Assembly: GCA_029931535.1 (NCBI GenBank)
Contig: JAQPZY010001266.1
Span: 954,001-1,018,000 of the forward strand
Source: Margaritifera margaritifera
Lineage: Eukaryota > Mollusca > Bivalvia > Unionida > Margaritiferidae
Reading direction: 5' to 3'
Length of the DNA: 64,000 nucleotides
Of this stretch, positions 49,401 through 56,121 are shown one piece after another. The notes under the pieces are model-generated. The model was given only the letters and a program-made list of their open reading frames with translations, was not told the origin of the DNA and ran no database searches. Within the stretch, counting starts at the first letter, position 1. The number at the start of each line of letters is the position of its first letter. Both the position numbers and the translations under genes were made by a program.

Positions 49401-52400
49401 CTTCAAGATGGAAAAAGGCAAAAAACTGCAAACACCGTGACGCACTATAACCTTAAGTCTGATAAAATACACATCCTCCACTTTTGAACACTTATTTTCC
49501 TCCAGAAAAGTGTAACCAAGATATATATTTTTCCTATATCTAAGACCTGCTGTCCTATTCATTAACTGTGGCGAATACCAACGATTGATTCATGACTGGC
49601 ATTAATCACTTTTGTTCCTAGAATCATCTGGTGGAAAACTGATTTTGAATCTCTTTACATAGAGTCTCTACTGGTCTGCAGGAATAAGAATCTTACATAA
49701 AAGTAGTTTGGACGAGTTTGAATATATTTAATCATTTGGCAGGAGAGGAATATTAATCTGTCCCACTCCAGAATAAATAGCCTGCAAGGGACATGAAACA
49801 AAAACCGCATATATACATATTTGTGTAAGATTAAAAAAAGTCTCTTCTTTCTTTCTTTGTTTATTTACATATATTTATTTAGTCCTCCCCTCACTTCATC
49901 AAACGATACAGGAAAAAGTTTAAAAGAAAATTACACAAAAGTTAACTTTGTATTGCCATTTATAGAAAAAAGACATATGTAATAACTCCCTATAATCGTA
50001 ACTTTATTATTAACTGTAGTGGTTTTATATTAACCTCTTTCTCTTCAGACAGAAGTTTATTATTAACTGTAGTGGTTTGATATTAACCTCTTCCTCTTCA
50101 GACAGAAGTTTATTATTAACTGTAGTAGTTTGATATTAACCTCTTCCTCGTCAGACAGAAGTTTATTATTAACTGTAGTGGTTTGATATTAACCTCTTCC
50201 TCATCAGACAGAAGTTTATTATTATCTGTAGTGGTTTGATATTAGCCTCTTCCTCGTCAGACAGAAGTTTTCGAGCAAATAAAAAGGACATTCCAAATCT
50301 ATAATATACTAATATCGTTCTTTTTTCTCGAACTGCATACTTCAATTTAGCCTCAGAATTCGACCTCAAATAAAACGACGCATGAAACACACAAGGAAAC
50401 AACGGATCCAAATCCGATAGACTCAAACAACAATGAACGACTCACAGACGGCCATGTTTGTTATGGTGTTGGACAATGGGCGGGAACTAAGGATATGGAT
50501 GACTGGTGCATGTTTACTTGTTTCCATAGCAAGCCATATTGTCCAGAGGAATACTGCGCATGCTCAATACCTGACCCAATTATAATGGGCAGGAATATGG
50601 AAAAGGTAGGATAATGCTTTATGTGCGATTTTAGCCGATATTCACTCTCGAAAAGAAGGGGGGGGGGGGGCGGCATTCATGTTAAAAAAATGCCATGGGG
50701 TTTCGCTGGAGGTTTTGGACCGTTCCAGACATGTTATTAGATCTTGTACATGTTTCAATAGGATTGATGAGACTCAATTAATTCTGTTAGAATTGAATTG
50801 AAACAGAAAACCGAATTTCAATAACTACAGCTAACGCGACACTGGGAAACTTTCTTGAAACGGTACGACACGGTACTGTACGAAACGGTACTGGGACAAA
50901 GAGACAATTGATAGACAGTAGAAACGGGAATGGTATGATAGGCGATTGAAACGATCAGAAGCGAGCGGCACGTAAAAGGTATGCAAAAATGAATGCAAAA
51001 GCCGGTACAGATGTTGTATATAAATTCTTTCATTCTGGCTTCAATTTACATGGTATAAAGACATCCCATTACCAGGTGGAAAGACACCCCATTATTTGCT
51101 GGTGAAGAAACGTTCCACTTCTTGGTGAAAATTTGTTCTGCTACCTGGTAAAAAAATATTCTACTACTATTAACTGTTACACCTTTCTGGACACAAAAAA
51201 AGGAACGTGTACTTTGGTTGCAAAATATAACCCTGTTTCAGACAGATCTTGAACATCTAGTCGCGACTGTCGTAACGCCCATACCACCACTTATATATTT
51301 ATACATTGATCCTCTCTCAGGGATTTGACTTCTAAGTCTTGTTTATTTCAAACAAAATATGTACAAAAAAGTTACATAAAATAGCAACATGCCGCCAAAT
51401 CATCAGGACATGCCCCATGTATACATTTTTATATTGTGTCTTTGTTTGGCCATAACCATTTATCATAAATGTGTTTGATATAAAAAAAAAGGATAAAGAA
51501 TCTCCGTAAGATCTAACTTTTGATGCATAATTTCAGATATCTTCAAATACCTTATAGCTTCCTTCACTGTACAGTAGACCAGCAGCAGATTTTAGTATTT
51601 TATCTTCAGCAACTCGAGACGATAAGACCAACATGTGACTAACCTTCATCAATAATTTTTCCTCCATTATTTCTTGGTATTTAGAACGAGTTTATTCCTT
51701 TGTTCATGCAGACGGATTTGGGTATTTTCAGCAGAAGATTTAATTTTGATTCTGCACACAAACGAGGCCGAGAGTTGACTGGTTTTTGATGTGTCTTTCT
51801 AAACATTCAACTGAATGTTGTAAATAGGTGTAAATCAATTTAAATGTGACTGGTTTTTTAGGTGGCTTTCTAAAGATTTAACTGAATGTAGTAAATAGGT
51901 GTAAATCAGTCTAAAGTTGACTGGTTTTTGAGATGTCTTTCCAGAAGTTTAACTGAATGTTGTAAATAGGTGTAAATCAGTCTTTGTTTCCACCACTGCA
52001 ATGGTGATCTAAACTTCTATTAAAATAAAAGTGGTTGTCTCTAAAGGAATTCTGAATGACCTTGTACTAAATACTCAGCTAGTATGAAGGGCAGGCTAGA
52101 CCTCAAAGGTTTTCCGAATGACTTTGTACTAAATACCCAGCTAGTATGAAGGGCAGGCTAGACCTCAAAGGTTTTCCGAATGACTTTGTTTAGATTTTTG
52201 CCGATAGACCATTTGGCTTTACTGGGCTGTTTAGATTTTGCCGATAGTCCATTTGGCTTTACTCGGCTGTTTAGACCTGGAGAAACCCTAGAACCCTGAG
52301 CCTACGTTTGAGATTGAACTCACATTTAAAAGAAACGTTAATATGATTATTTGACATGAAAACCTATATTCGAAAGTTTTATGATCACCGTACTTGTTTT

Positions 52401-53129
52401 GTTTTCTGTTTTGATCATGGGGTCCTAAATTGTTTTGATCATGGGGTTCTAGATTTTGTTCGATACCAAAATAGTGCGTTGCACTAATTTCAATGCCTTC
52501 ATGAAAATTTTGAGTAGCTGTGCAATAAAAAAGTGAAATTACGTCATACTTTGAACTATTCCTATTTTAGCAATGTCTGTTTATTTTTGTGCGTGCAATA
52601 TGTCATAGAAGAAAGTACCTCATATTTTATTATGTCTGGGTGCACATTCTTGTACCCAGAGTCGCTAATTGTCTTGACTAAGGTAGGAATATAAACTAAA
52701 AATAATTGTGCTAATTACATTCAATTACATGGCATAATTGAAACATTTTTTAAATAATTATTCGAACATTATGTGCTCAACATATCTGCACTTTGCAATG
52801 ATACAGAAAACTGCATTTATATTCTTGTATTGTCCATCCGAGTTAATATTTTTTCTCAGAATTTCTTGATTACACGTGCAGGTCTATAAAACATGATTCA
52901 TCGACTTAGTGCGGACCTAAGGAATGCGGCGAGAAGTTGTTGGCTGTGGAAAATTTGGTAAGGAGTAACAATGCTGCTTTGATGCGGATTCTAAATTTCG
53001 TTTCAGAAAAAGAAATCCTGTATTGCAACGTTGGTAACGACTCCGGAAAAAGATCTAACTGACTGGTGTAATATCAGCTGCAATAACAATCCGCCGTATT
53101 GTCCATCGAGCCTATGTCTGTGTGAGTAG
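18771..53129 (+). CDS. Multi-exon gene: secreted AA15 LPMO with degenerate second LPMO-like domain and three Cys modules
   Basis: This is the overall gene model; exons are listed separately. AA15 enzymes are copper monooxygenases that oxidatively cleave chitin or cellulose outside the cell. Four exons give a signal peptide, a complete AA15 domain and a six-cysteine module. Later exons give an AA15-like second domain and two further Cys modules, ending in TAG at 53127-53129. Phases agree for exons 1-4 (0, 1, 1, 0), for 33136-33641 to 36847-37032 to 37775-37940 (0, 0), and for 47950-48281 to 50351-50605 to 53007-53129 (0, 0). Not resolved: the part of domain 2 that should lie between 37941 and 46484, and the junction 47014 to 47950. 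One gene is the simplest reading because no other start, signal peptide or stop separates the halves. Two genes, or a gene with a decayed middle, remain possible. Confidence 0.72.
19019..19226. repeat. 52-bp tandem repeat, four copies (intron 1)
   Basis: Units begin GTCTGTAATTGTGTATTGCT at 19019, 19071, 19123 and 19175. Confidence 0.92.
19467..20316. mobile_element. Solo LTR-like element 1 (intron 1)
   Basis: It starts TGTTACTG and ends GTCGTAACA, giving the TG...CA ends of an LTR. ATTA occurs immediately on both sides (19463-19466, 20317-20320). Its 3' end shares CTGTTACATT and TAGAGTCGTAACA with the element at 25632. No internal retrotransposon genes are seen. Confidence 0.6.
20321..21204. 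other. Intron 1 sequence, nothing recognised
   Basis: AT-rich with short frames only. Confidence 0.4.
21205..21525. repeat. Irregular minisatellite, units of about 70-105 bp
   Basis: Repeated blocks combine TGTACATGTTATATAGGTGG, ACTTGTCAGAG, TTAGTCAGCGAG and TCGGACAAACA in varying order. Confidence 0.85.
22661..22848. repeat. 38-bp tandem repeat, five copies
   Basis: Nearly identical units start TTGAGTAATCTATACACGTA at 22661, 22699, 22737, 22775 and 22813. Confidence 0.95.
23708..23795. repeat. 22-bp tandem repeat, four copies
   Basis: The unit contains CTGTCACTCCAATGTTGCT. Confidence 0.9.
24003..24203. repeat. (ATGT)n with central (ACGT)n block
   Basis: A TATG tract is interrupted by about eleven ACGT units (24065-24110) and then resumes. 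It sits at the microsatellite position of the dispersed repeat. Confidence 0.97.
24658..24826 (+). CDS. Exon 2: AA15 core with second copper histidine
   Basis: The exon starts after the acceptor ATTTCAG in phase 0 and ends before GTGAGA in phase 1. It encodes residues 60-115 plus one base. It carries the AA15 signature NQWQTNGGKCGICGD, followed by DHEAGG, in which His82 of the precursor is the expected second copper ligand. Next come a GRCYP element and beta-strand-like sequence ending in YHG. Joined to exon 1 it gives an uninterrupted family-typical run. The exon is separated from exon 1 by a 5.7-kb intron holding an LTR-like element and a large dispersed repeat. Confidence 0.93.
24905..25390. 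repeat. About 30-bp degenerate minisatellite, about 15 copies (intron 2)
   Basis: Units combine ACAGTCCAGACTTTGATGTA and TTAAAAACTT, with variants at the middle bases and small indels. Confidence 0.92.
25632..26399. mobile_element. Solo LTR-like element 2 (intron 2)
   Basis: It starts TGTTATG and ends CGTAACA, and CCAC lies directly on both sides (25628-25631, 26400-26403). It has a TATA-like TTTATATATATC near 25900 and AATAAA near 26317. It shares its 3' end with the element at 19467. It contains a 31-base internal duplication (TAGAACATTCTGTCATGTGA). Confidence 0.6.
26440..27060. repeat. Large dispersed repeat, copy 4 (degenerate)
   Basis: Phrases such as ATTCATGAAACTTG, CTCAGGCACTGTTCGTG and TGTATGCATCTCTGTGAGTA match the internal subunits. 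The fixed end was not found. Confidence 0.55.
27061..27843. other. Intron 2 sequence, nothing recognised
   Basis: A 65-codon frame begins at AAAATGGCC (27152) but has no recognisable features. Purine and A-rich tracts lie near 27490-27560. Confidence 0.4.
27844..28091 (+). mobile_element. tRNA-derived SINE, family B
   Basis: The head is tRNA-like (GTGGCCGAGTGGTCTAAGG as A box, GGGTTCGAGTC as B box; Leu/Ser-like). The body has GTTCTTCCTCCACCAAATAT and the 3' end is AAATGGCGTTAAACCCATAA. Related copies lie on the minus strand at 56122 and 56889. Confidence 0.85.
28092..28210 (+). repeat. Possible LINE 3' tail fragment next to the SINE
   Basis: AAGGAGAAAATACAGATGG resembles the 3' tail of the LINE at 17240-17280 (AAGAGGAAATACAGATGATG). 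The match is short. Confidence 0.35.
28584..28793 (+). CDS. Exon 3: AA15 core strands (GYFEFRLC region)
   Basis: The exon starts after ATGTAG and ends before GTCTGA, in phases 1 and 1. It encodes residues 116-185. The split codon gives GYFEFRLC, a hallmark of AA15 where the core strand returns to the copper face. It continues through a CLDRHVL segment, a strand with LEYYVINI and the CTFCVLQWKYHA element near its end. Four cysteines fit the family's disulfide-rich fold. NIT at about residue 131 is a possible N-glycosylation site. The intron before it holds a solo LTR and a SINE. Confidence 0.93.
29160..29400. repeat. About 60-bp tandem repeat, four degenerate copies (intron 3)
   Basis: Units share GTTTCTCGTGGTAC, AATAATGTC and TTAAGGCAGGAGAAC-like blocks, with lengths varying between about 55 and 62 bases. 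Confidence 0.85.
29505..29615 (+). repeat. Duplicated intron segment, copy 1 (partial)
   Basis: It contains AAGTTCAGCCTCTTCGTTTT, GGATGACAAAAC and TCGGAAAGGTCACTTG, nearly identical to 30110-30225. It ends in a long T run (29628-29667). Confidence 0.85.
29873..29953 (-). mobile_element. Diverged SINE family A tail fragment
   Basis: GTTGTTTTACGGCACAACAA, TAGTGCAGAG and AGTAAAGTGCCTTGCG follow the order of the complement of the family A tail at 59200-59305. Confidence 0.45.
29955..30410 (+). repeat. Duplicated intron segment, copy 2
   Basis: The order of blocks (CCTAAGAAAATCAAT, TTCAATAGAAAGCAGCATTA, GGATGACAAAACAG, GGAAAGGTCACTTG, AAATTAGTGTAGTAATAC) matches 32398-33005. Confidence 0.8.
30411..31405. 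other. Intron 3 sequence with fragments of open frame
   Basis: An open + stretch at about 30866-31003 reads RHSWSILYGKEFDLSIQDD and ends in TGA. A longer frame lies at 30485-30739. Neither is recognised; both may be transposon remnants. Confidence 0.35.
31409..31785. repeat. 30-bp minisatellite carrying 5'-splice-site-like sequence (intron 3)
   Basis: About 12 units of GTAAGTATGGCAATCAAGTC plus CGTGATGAGT. Nine units contain GTAAGTAT exactly, three of them preceded by G. All frames on both strands look open because the period is a multiple of three. Confidence 0.95.
31937..32395. repeat. 33-bp minisatellite carrying CCAAT and E-box motifs (intron 3)
   Basis: Fourteen units of CTAATTGAGCCAATCAGCTG plus TTATTGCATTACA. 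All fourteen keep CCAATCA, and ten keep CAGCTG. Confidence 0.95.
32398..33005 (+). repeat. Duplicated intron segment, copy 3, enlarged by tandem arrays
   Basis: It is colinear with copy 2. GGAAAGGTCACTT (13 bp) is amplified to about four or five units at 32574-32630. A 51-bp unit (TTGACATGTTGTATCCGCCA...) is amplified to four at 32696-32890. Confidence 0.85.
33136..33641 (+). CDS. Exon 4: end of AA15 domain, first six-cysteine module and linker
   Basis: The acceptor is TTTCCAG. The split codon is followed by NSWGC and then QEQFYNCADIAI (residues 204-215), the AA15 C-terminal motif whose aromatic pair (F206/Y207) holds the expected axial residue of the copper site. Residues 258-292 form a compact module with cysteines spaced C-x15-C-x3-C-x6-C-x4-C-x-C and two tryptophans. 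A hydrophilic tail rich in E, Q, T and K follows, with possible N-glycosylation sites at about 298, 309 and 329. I chose the donor GTAAGA at 33642. A nearby GTAAAG at 33630 is also in phase 0. Confidence 0.9.
33945..34105. repeat. About 60-bp degenerate tandem repeat, three copies
   Basis: Units share GTCAATATTAGTATCCAAAG, AGTGAAATGAAACTAG and AATATGAC-like blocks. Confidence 0.8.
34124..34723. mobile_element. Foldback element with inverted arms of about 120 bp
   Basis: The left arm (34124-34243) and the reverse complement of the right arm (34600-34723) match over almost their full length: CCCTACCGA, then ATCAAGGATAT, AAACTTAGTCAT, AACCTGATTGTCGCCAGGGG and CTCTAACAC. The spacer is about 355 bases with no recognised protein. 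It is a non-autonomous DNA transposon or foldback element. A target duplication is not clear. Confidence 0.82.
34824..34989 (+). CDS. Possible extra exon, unassigned
   Basis: This is an open segment between a CTTTAG acceptor and a strong GTAAGT donor, immediately after a foldback element. It would encode about 55 hydrophilic residues with four cysteines and a WQCKNDDSGRG stretch that faintly recalls the start of exon 4. Its phases (1 in, 2 out) do not fit the neighbours, which join directly in phase 0. It could be an alternative exon, a remnant of a third module, or chance. Confidence 0.25.
35040..35160. repeat. Short local duplication
   Basis: GATACTGCGA, AACCCTCCAGCGTCTGTTA and TATGTCATATTTCCTCTACA recur two or three times. 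Confidence 0.8.
35216..36637. mobile_element. 1.4-kb non-autonomous inverted-repeat transposon
   Basis: The termini are inverted: TACCGTATATACTCGATTAT then AAGTCGAC at the left, and the complement of TACAGTATATACTTGCTTAT then AAGTCGAC at the right, 25 of 28 matching. Counting TA as target duplication gives CCGTATATAC/CAGTATATAC ends. Internal blocks are duplicated (TACTTGGCACTGAACAAGTA near 35860 and 35990). No transposase frame is visible. The superfamily is uncertain; a TA target would fit Tc1/mariner-like elements. Confidence 0.75.
36847..37032 (+). CDS. Exon 5: N-terminal part of degenerate second AA15-like domain
   Basis: A long pyrimidine tract and TTTAG precede the exon, and CAG/GTACCA closes it. 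Phases are 0 and 0, and it encodes 62 residues. After about 19 basic, hydrophilic linker residues comes THFLYLFDPVASG and then a GF element. This aligns with exon 1 as H, DP, A, then GF and a later N/S/N pattern. The exon ends just where exon 1 ends relative to the N-x-W-x-T-x-GG motif of the next exon. The histidine is internal here, so it has no free alpha-amino group for a histidine brace. Homology is weak for this exon alone and is supported mainly by phase and by the next exon. Confidence 0.6.
37458..37500. repeat. (CA)n microsatellite
   Basis: An interrupted CA run. Confidence 0.9.
37775..37940 (+). CDS. Exon 6: degenerate copy of the AA15 exon 2 segment
   Basis: The acceptor is CTCCTGCAG, the donor is GTATGT, and phases are 0 and 1 as in exon 2. 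It encodes 55 residues plus one base. It aligns with exon 2 with a single one-residue gap: NYWKTYGGHC against NQWQTNGGKC, then D-x6-DH, GRC-x-P and a final GG at equal distances. The histidine after the conserved aspartate is kept, but the second cysteine of C-x2-C and the EAGG after the histidine are lost. Length, phase and spacing make exon duplication the best explanation. The domain looks non-catalytic (inference). Confidence 0.78.
38744..39010. repeat. 54-bp tandem repeat, five copies
   Basis: Units start GGTAGGGAGTTCTCTTTAAG near 38744, 38798, 38852, 38906 and 38960. Weaker units are visible at 38015-38110. Confidence 0.9.
40363..40440. repeat. (GA)n microsatellite
   Basis: A pure GA run of about 39 units. 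Confidence 0.98.
43014..43088. repeat. 15-bp tandem repeat, five copies
   Basis: The unit is AACGTCAACCTTTAT. Confidence 0.95.
46485..46600 (+). CDS. Exon 7 (candidate): part of second AA15-like domain
   Basis: The acceptor TGATTTCAG follows a CT-rich tract and the donor is GTATGT. Phases are 0 and 2. The open stretch includes RMEYYFNVKEVSGNTI, which resembles the LEYYVINIDLPDGI strand late in exon 3. The matching first half of that segment (the GYFEFRLC equivalent) was not found upstream, so the preceding junction is unknown. It could still be a false exon. Confidence 0.5.
46949..47014 (+). CDS. Exon 8 (candidate): short segment of second AA15-like domain
   Basis: The acceptor is TATCCCAACAG and the donor GTAATG. 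The exon is 66 bases and continues the frame of the previous exon in phase 2. Its FRSCEIKQQESHGA aligns with TFCVLQWKYHA at the end of exon 3: the cysteine, the Q and the final H are kept and the tryptophan is lost. It ends in phase 2, whereas the next exon needs phase 1. The true donor may differ, an intervening exon may be missing, or the frame may be broken here. Confidence 0.45.
47440..47575. repeat. About 55-bp degenerate repeat, three copies
   Basis: TTAGGTACCTATT, AAGTCATTGCCCCGACACTA and related blocks recur. Confidence 0.75.
47950..48281 (+). CDS. Exon 9: degenerate copy of the AA15 C-terminal segment plus acidic linker
   Basis: The acceptor is TATTCCAG, with the same start context and phase 1 as exon 4, and the donor is GTAAGT in phase 0. 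ENGWKCSESDC, then IGR and TNCLDII, mirror ENSWGCDESGC, IGR and YNCADIA of exon 4. The aromatic before N-C is replaced by L-T, so the axial copper-site residue is absent. The rest is a long linker rich in S, K, E and T with two related SSxKEDSK repeats, which looks disordered. Unlike exon 4, the Cys module is not in this exon but in the next. Confidence 0.7.
48285..48950. other. Intron between exons 9 and 10, first part; nothing recognised
   Basis: A 91-codon frame at 48733 has a few cysteines but no fit to the gene's modules. Confidence 0.4.
48955..49270. repeat. About 63-bp tandem repeat, five degenerate copies
   Basis: Units share TGAAGTTTATTGTATTAATT, GTAGACATAGAAGC and CAGGTAAAGATGACACAAGG. 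Confidence 0.88.
49271..50004. other. Intronic sequence, nothing recognised
   Basis: AT-rich with short frames only. Confidence 0.4.
50005..50272. repeat. 53-bp tandem repeat, five copies, just upstream of exon 10
   Basis: The unit contains AGAAGTTTATTATTAACTGT, AGTGGTTTGATATTAACCTC and TTCCTCTTCAGAC. Each unit ends in a pyrimidine tract plus CAG, resembling a 3' splice site. Confidence 0.93.
50351..50605 (+). CDS. Exon 10: second six-cysteine module
   Basis: The exon encodes 85 residues in phases 0 and 0, with acceptor AATTTAG (an in-phase alternative lies six bases later) and donor GTAGGA. A linker rich in N, T, S and K precedes a module whose six cysteines have exactly the spacing of module 1 (C-x15-C-x3-C-x6-C-x4-C-x-C). 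It shares YGVGQW, DDWC, KPYCP and CAC with the GVGVW, AEWC, TKYCP and CAC of exon 4. Function is unknown. Carbohydrate binding is plausible from its position next to an LPMO, but that is inference. Confidence 0.85.
51780..51985. repeat. About 70-bp tandem repeat, three copies (last intron)
   Basis: Units share GACTGGTTTTTGA, GTGTCTTTCTAAA, AACTGAATGTTGTAAATAGG and TGTAAATCAGTCT. Confidence 0.9.
52060..52275. repeat. Two adjacent local duplications (61 bp and about 41 bp)
   Basis: CTCAGCTAGTATGAAGGGCA with TTTTCCGAATGACTTTGT occurs twice. GTTTAGATTTTTGCCGATAG with CCATTTGGCTTTACT then occurs twice. Confidence 0.88.
52276..53006. other. End of last intron, nothing recognised
   Basis: AT-rich sequence with a short GATCATGGGGT duplication near 52420-52450. 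Confidence 0.4.
53007..53129 (+). CDS. Exon 11: third six-cysteine module and stop codon
   Basis: The acceptor is CGTTTCAG, in phase 0 with the previous exon. Forty codons are followed by TAG. Almost the whole exon is the module, again C-x15-C-x3-C-x6-C-x4-C-x-C, with TDWCNISC and PPYCPSSLCLC. The first tryptophan position of the other modules is not kept. The protein ends one residue after the last cysteine. Confidence 0.85.
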   Translation, partial: KKKSCIATLVTTPEKDLTDWCNISCNNNPPYCPSSLCLCE

Positions 53130-53366
53130 ATCCGTTTCCTTGACAACATTCACGTGCCAACTGATGCCATGGGATGCAGCCATGTGATTATAGCAAGGGT
53201 GTATTTTAACCGCTTGATGTCCAAGAAGACTTTTATAAAGTTGAGCAAACATGGAGACTTTACTTTCTTTACATTTTATTACTTTTATTTTCATTCGGAA
53301 GAGGCATCAGTGACATGGTGGGCTATTTGAGGTGTTTTTAATTGAATCGCGTTTACTATCATTTGC

Positions 53367-53372
53367 AATAAA
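53367..53372 (+). promoter_or_regulatory. Possible polyadenylation signal AATAAA
   Basis: An AATAAA hexamer lies about 240 bases after the stop codon. The sequence is AT-rich, so chance hexamers are common; another lies near 54206. Confidence 0.25.
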
Positions 53373-53523
53373 TATATGCGAATGCTTTTGTTATAAAAAT
53401 ATGTTCCCGAGATGGTGTATCCAATGGTGTATCCAATGTTTTGCTGTTGAGACTTGTAGGATACGACCTCGTAAATATTCCGTGCTTTCGTTATTTTTCT
53501 GTACAAAAATATGACATTTAAAT

Positions 53524-53588
53524 ATGAATTTTAATCATGAATTTTAATCATGAATTTTAATCATGAATATTAATCATGAATATTAATC
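53524..53588. repeat. 13-bp tandem repeat, five copies
   Basis: The unit is ATGAATTTTAATC, the last two with ATATTAATC. Confidence 0.94.
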
Positions 53589-53996
53589 ATGACTATTCTA
53601 CATGACCACTACTTTTATTTTTCTTAACTTTGGAATTTTATTTTATTTCAAATACGTTGAAGCATGGACTTTTAACATTTCTATTGATATATTGGAATAT
53701 ACCTCGTTCATTTTGTATCTGTATTCTGTTTTTGATAAATAATTATTGTCTAAAGAATGGAGTATGAACGAGTGCTTGTACATCGGTATTATATTGTATG
53801 TAGTACAGGAGTATCTTTAAGTTTGTTGTTGATGTCTTTGCTTGCTGATGTCCAGGTAGACGACAAGTGTAATGATTGCTATTATTTTTCAGGAACAAAA
53901 ATAAGCATATACATTTTATTCGAGAATCTTCGCGTTGATTTATTTTTGCGTTTAACCTAAGATTTTTTTAAATAGTTTTGTTCAAGCGTTTTAATG

Positions 53997-54170
53997 CAAT
54001 GTTAAGACGCATTTCTGTTAAAGACGCATTAAAGATGCATTTCTGTTAAAGACGCATTAAAGATGCATTTCTGTTAAAGACCCATGTCTGTTAAAGACGC
54101 ATTTCTGTTAAAGACGCATTAAAGATGCATTTCTGTTAAAGACCCATGTCTGTTAAAGACGCATTTCCAT
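53997..54170. repeat. Short tandem repeat of TTTCTGTTAAAGACGCA units
   Basis: Blocks of TTCTGTTAAAGACGCATTAA and AGATGCATTTCTGTTAAAGA repeat, with insertion of CCCATG variants. Confidence 0.9.
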
Positions 54171-54589
54171 CTCGCTTTCCATTTTGAGTTATATGTAGAT
54201 TGAATAAATGAATGACAACGCAAGTGTATGCTATTTTGTCGGCTCATGAAATGTTAAGGATAAAAAAATACCTTCTGTTCAGATTCAATTCGAGCTAAAA
54301 TTAATACCGGACTTATATTGTTCTAATTGTATACTAAAAAAAGGCATTCGAGCCATACACTATATGTCACATTATAATAACAGGAAGAAATAAAATCTTT
54401 CTTCCAAAGCTATGATTGCATTTTTCATTTTGCACACAAGTAATAGACCAAATCTTGGGCTTCAAAACATTTCCTGACTGTTCCAGTTAACGTTTTAACT
54501 TTGTTATTATGTATGATTATCATACTTACATAATCAGTTGTATTGTCGATTAAAAAAACCCATTAAATACTGAACATTCTCATAATGAT

Positions 54590-54730
54590 GATGCCCACAG
54601 TAGATCTAACAAGTTTTATAAATATAATATTGAGGCCTTGAATTTATGAAATGTTGATTCCCACAGTACACAGTAGATCTAACAAGTTTTATAAATATAA
54701 TATTCAGATCTTGAATTTATGAAATGTTCA
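54590..54730. repeat. About 66-bp direct duplication
   Basis: CAGTAGATCTAACAAGTTTT, ATAAATATAATATT and CTTGAATTTATGAAATGTT occur twice. Confidence 0.88.
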
Positions 54731-55058
54731 AGACTGTGACTGAAAATTTACTCTAGTCATGGATATAATTTATCTGCGATACTTTTATTGATACTTGGCT
54801 ATTTTCAGCTCTAGTGTTTGTCCTATGAAATATTTCTGGATAATTTGGCAACTTTAGCTTAAATGAAACTATCAATTCTATCGATTAGGGTATATAATGT
54901 TAACATAAATTTTAGGTAATTTCTGTGATATAATTATTTACACAGGTTAATTGTTCTCGACTGGCATAGATCTTTACCTTCTCCCTGCAGGCTCAGAGAT
55001 GTATAATTAGCCTGATATACCCTTCTATATCTCCAAAGAGACGACTACTGGAGGCAGA

Positions 55059-55245
55059 AACCGCGGCGGCTCATTGGTTAACGTGCCGGGTTCGGGACCG
55101 AAATTGCGCGAGTTCGAATACTACCATCCAATCAACCAGAGTTGGCCACCGTGGTGTCCATGGGCATGGCGTTTACTCAGATTGCCTCGACCTTAAATAA
55201 CCGACTTGTGATGCTGTGCCGTAAAACACAAAACCAAACCAAACA
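55059..55245 (+). mobile_element. tRNA-derived SINE, family A
   Basis: CCGCGGCGGCTCATTGGTTA head, CGAGTTCGAATACTACC B-box region, then GGCGTTTACTCAGATTGCCT and GATGCTGTGCCGTAAAACAC, ending in an AAACCAAACC tail. Order matches 59115-59308. Confidence 0.82.
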
Positions 55246-56121
55246 ATCTTTACCGACATTTGTCTGAAACTAGCTGAGGTTACTTTAGTAGATTGATGAG
55301 ACACCAGAGCTGAGGTCAAATTTCTAAGTATATTTAGTAGATTTGTCACACCCTTGCGATATACTGTTTGATTTTGGCTTTACGGGTATTTCTACATAGA
55401 TTTGAACCAAATGAAAATCCCTACCCTCTTCGACGGAATTCTAGTTTTTTTTTAAAATAGAAAAACAGTAAGTTTTTGATCAAGCTGTTCTTTACAGCGG
55501 TCAGAACTAGTGGAGTAAAATCGTTATTTAATACAGAAGAGCTTTTGGTGGTCCAAATTTATGCAACAATACATTATGGCCAACCCCAAGTGCCAGATCT
55601 CTAGAATGTGGCAACTCTGCAAAAAAAGCAAGTGCATTGGACATTTGCTTTACAGCTCACTATCAGCAACATAGGAAATAACCTCATCTAGCTGCTTACC
55701 CTCTACGTGTGAAGCAAAAGCTGTTTTGAAGAAGCACATGAATTTCCAATTACTGATTCTGATGACCGTTTGCCTCTGCCAAGCCATGGCACAAAGGTAT
55801 CACAGTACTGATTGCTTTTCCCATCGACCTTGATGCTAACGTTTAGTTAAATAAACATGCTTTCTGTCCTACCTTGGCAGGCGCATCATATACCAAGAGA
55901 TCCATTCTTGACCGTCAAAGTGAGACCTTGAATACATGGTACTCCACAGCACATGAGAGAGATAACTCCATCACATAAGACCGGGTTGAAAGTTTGAAGA
56001 ACTAGGATTATCAAGGAATAAATTCTCACCTTGATATGAGGTACCCCCACCCCACACACAACCCATAGGCCCCCACCACAACAAACACAAAAAAATAATA
56101 AATCACAAAAAGAAGATTTTG
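55246..56121. other. No gene recognised
   Basis: Short frames only. Confidence 0.4.
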
